Part shown: positions 4,741 to 5,314 of the stretch, piece after piece | Numbering within the stretch: the stretch's first letter is position 1 | Layout of the letters: each line of letters begins with the position of its first letter | DNA from: Actinomycetes bacterium | GTDB taxonomy: Bacteria; Actinomycetota; Actinomycetes; Propionibacteriales; Propionibacteriaceae | Length of the DNA stretch: 5,314 nucleotides | Assembly (NCBI GenBank): GCA_023412435.1 | Contig: JAEYNS010000338.1 | Span: 1 to 5,314, forward strand | Reading direction: 5' to 3' | Position numbers and translations under genes: made by a program | The notes under the pieces: model-generated | What the model was told of the DNA's origin: nothing | Database searches by the model: none | What the model saw: only the letters and a program-made list of their open reading frames with translations

Positions 4741-5314
4741 ATGACGACGGCCGCCGGCCTCACCCGGTTGACCCGCCGGCTGCCGGGCTGGCTCGCGGTG
4801 GTCCTCGGACTGCTGTGCGTCGGCCTGGGCGCGGTGGTGATCAGCCGACCCGCCACCTCGCTGGGGCTGCTCGTCCTCCTGACCGCGCTGGGCTTCGTCC
4901 TGGCCGGCGCCCTCGGCATCATCACCGCCGGACGGGCGGCGCGCCCGGGGCCCGCCGCCGCGCTCGGCGTGGCCGGGGTGCTGGTGGGGATCGTCATCCT
5001 GGTCTGGCCGGGCATCACCACCGTCGCGCTCGTCGTCCTGGTCGGCGGGGCGCTGGTGGCCTGGGGGGCGGTCTCGGCCCTGGGTGCGCTGCGCGAGGGC
5101 TCGGCGGACGAGCGGGTGGCCGGCGTGGCGCTGGGAGCCGCGAGCGTCGTCTTCGGCGTGCTGGCCTTGTTGTGGCCCGACGTCACGCTGCTGCTGGTCG
5201 GCGTGGTCTTCGGTGGCTGGCTGATCATGCAGGGGCTGGCAGCGGCATGGGTCGCGCTGCGTCCCCGCCCCGGGCCCACCGGCCGCGCGGAACCCGGCCG
5301 GCCGGGCCGCGGGG
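4741..5314 (+). CDS. HdeD-like DUF308 membrane protein (partial; open at right edge)
   Basis: 191 residues are readable with no stop before the window edge. Six hydrophobic segments lie at about 17-34, 41-62, 72-89, 93-114, 126-144 and 148-173. They form three helical hairpins, each with a WP/RP-x-x-T/S turn: SRPATS (35-40), VWPGITT (88-94) and LWPDVT (144-149). The internal triplication is characteristic of the HdeD/DUF308 family, named for an E. coli acid-resistance membrane protein whose molecular function is unclear. Typical members are about 180-200 residues, so the Pro/Arg/Gly-rich stretch from 174 onward is either the C-terminal tail or a linker. Actinomycetes also encode longer proteins in which such a region precedes a soluble domain, and the window cannot decide. 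The ATG at 4741 is preceded directly by GGCGAG, with poor spacing; TTG at 4768 would be a later, less attractive start. It probably shares a transcript with the small cysteine protein. Confidence 0.82.
   Translation, partial: MTTAAGLTRLTRRLPGWLAVVLGLLCVGLGAVVISRPATSLGLLVLLTALGFVLAGALGIITAGRAARPGPAAALGVAGVLVGIVILVWPGITTVALVVLVGGALVAWGAVSALGALREGSADERVAGVALGAASVVFGVLALLWPDVTLLLVGVVFGGWLIMQGLAAAWVALRPRPGPTGRAEPGRPGRG

Noticed and set aside
4011..5279. 422-residue minus-strand open frame across the methyltransferase 3' end, the small gene and the membrane-protein gene
   Set aside because: Composition is Thr/Pro/Ala/Arg low complexity, and it crosses a predicted promoter region and three better-supported plus-strand genes.
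5265..5314. GC-rich inverted repeats near the right edge as a terminator or repeat element
   Set aside because: The frame of the HdeD-like protein runs through them without a stop, and short CCGG-type complementarities are expected at this composition.
1..5314. RNA genes, CRISPR arrays, insertion sequences, attachment sites or a prophage/defence module
   Set aside because: I saw no tRNA-like cloverleaf, regularly spaced repeats, terminal inverted repeats, transposase or integrase motifs. Composition and gene order look like ordinary chromosomal core.

Overview
The window is high-GC DNA, rich in GTG starts and with long antisense shadow frames, typical of an actinomycete (Actinomycetota). Gene content and order support this. 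A divergent block of two TrkA-type regulators, a large APC-superfamily permease and a TRAM-domain RNA methyltransferase matches, from memory, Rv2692/Rv2691 (ceoC/ceoB), Rv2690c and Rv2689c of Mycobacterium tuberculosis. The window gives no firm basis for a genus; Propionibacteriales relatives are possible but this is a guess.

Layout. On the minus strand, positions 1-1219 hold two tandem NAD-binding RCK proteins (ceoB, then ceoC; the ceoC 3' end lies beyond the window edge), 11 bases apart with a good Shine-Dalgarno sequence between them. A 73-base divergent promoter region (1220-1292) follows. On the plus strand, 1293-3335 encodes a 680-residue KimA-like potassium transporter with a soluble C-terminal domain. 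It overlaps by four bases (GTGA) a 378-residue m5U-type RNA methyltransferase (3332-4468). A 61-base promoter region (4469-4529) leads to a 65-residue four-cysteine small protein (4530-4727). A DUF308/HdeD-like membrane protein starts 13 bases later (4741) and is still open at the right edge.

How they work together. The permease is the only ion transporter in view, and no TrkH/KtrB-type subunit is visible. The simplest reading (inference) is that the RCK pair senses nucleotide and/or ligand and controls potassium entry through the divergently encoded KimA-like permease. The methyltransferase is translationally coupled to the permease but has an unrelated RNA-modification role. The small cysteine protein and the HdeD-like protein probably form a separate short transcription unit of unknown function.

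A recurring regulatory theme is that the three transcription starts I can place all have a TANNNT -10 motif 6-8 bases upstream of a GTG codon, so they look leaderless. Two inverted repeats sit over promoters (1240-1267 and 4474-4526) and are candidate operators. I found no RNA genes, CRISPR array, mobile element or convincing intrinsic terminator, and no gene-free stretch longer than 300 bases.
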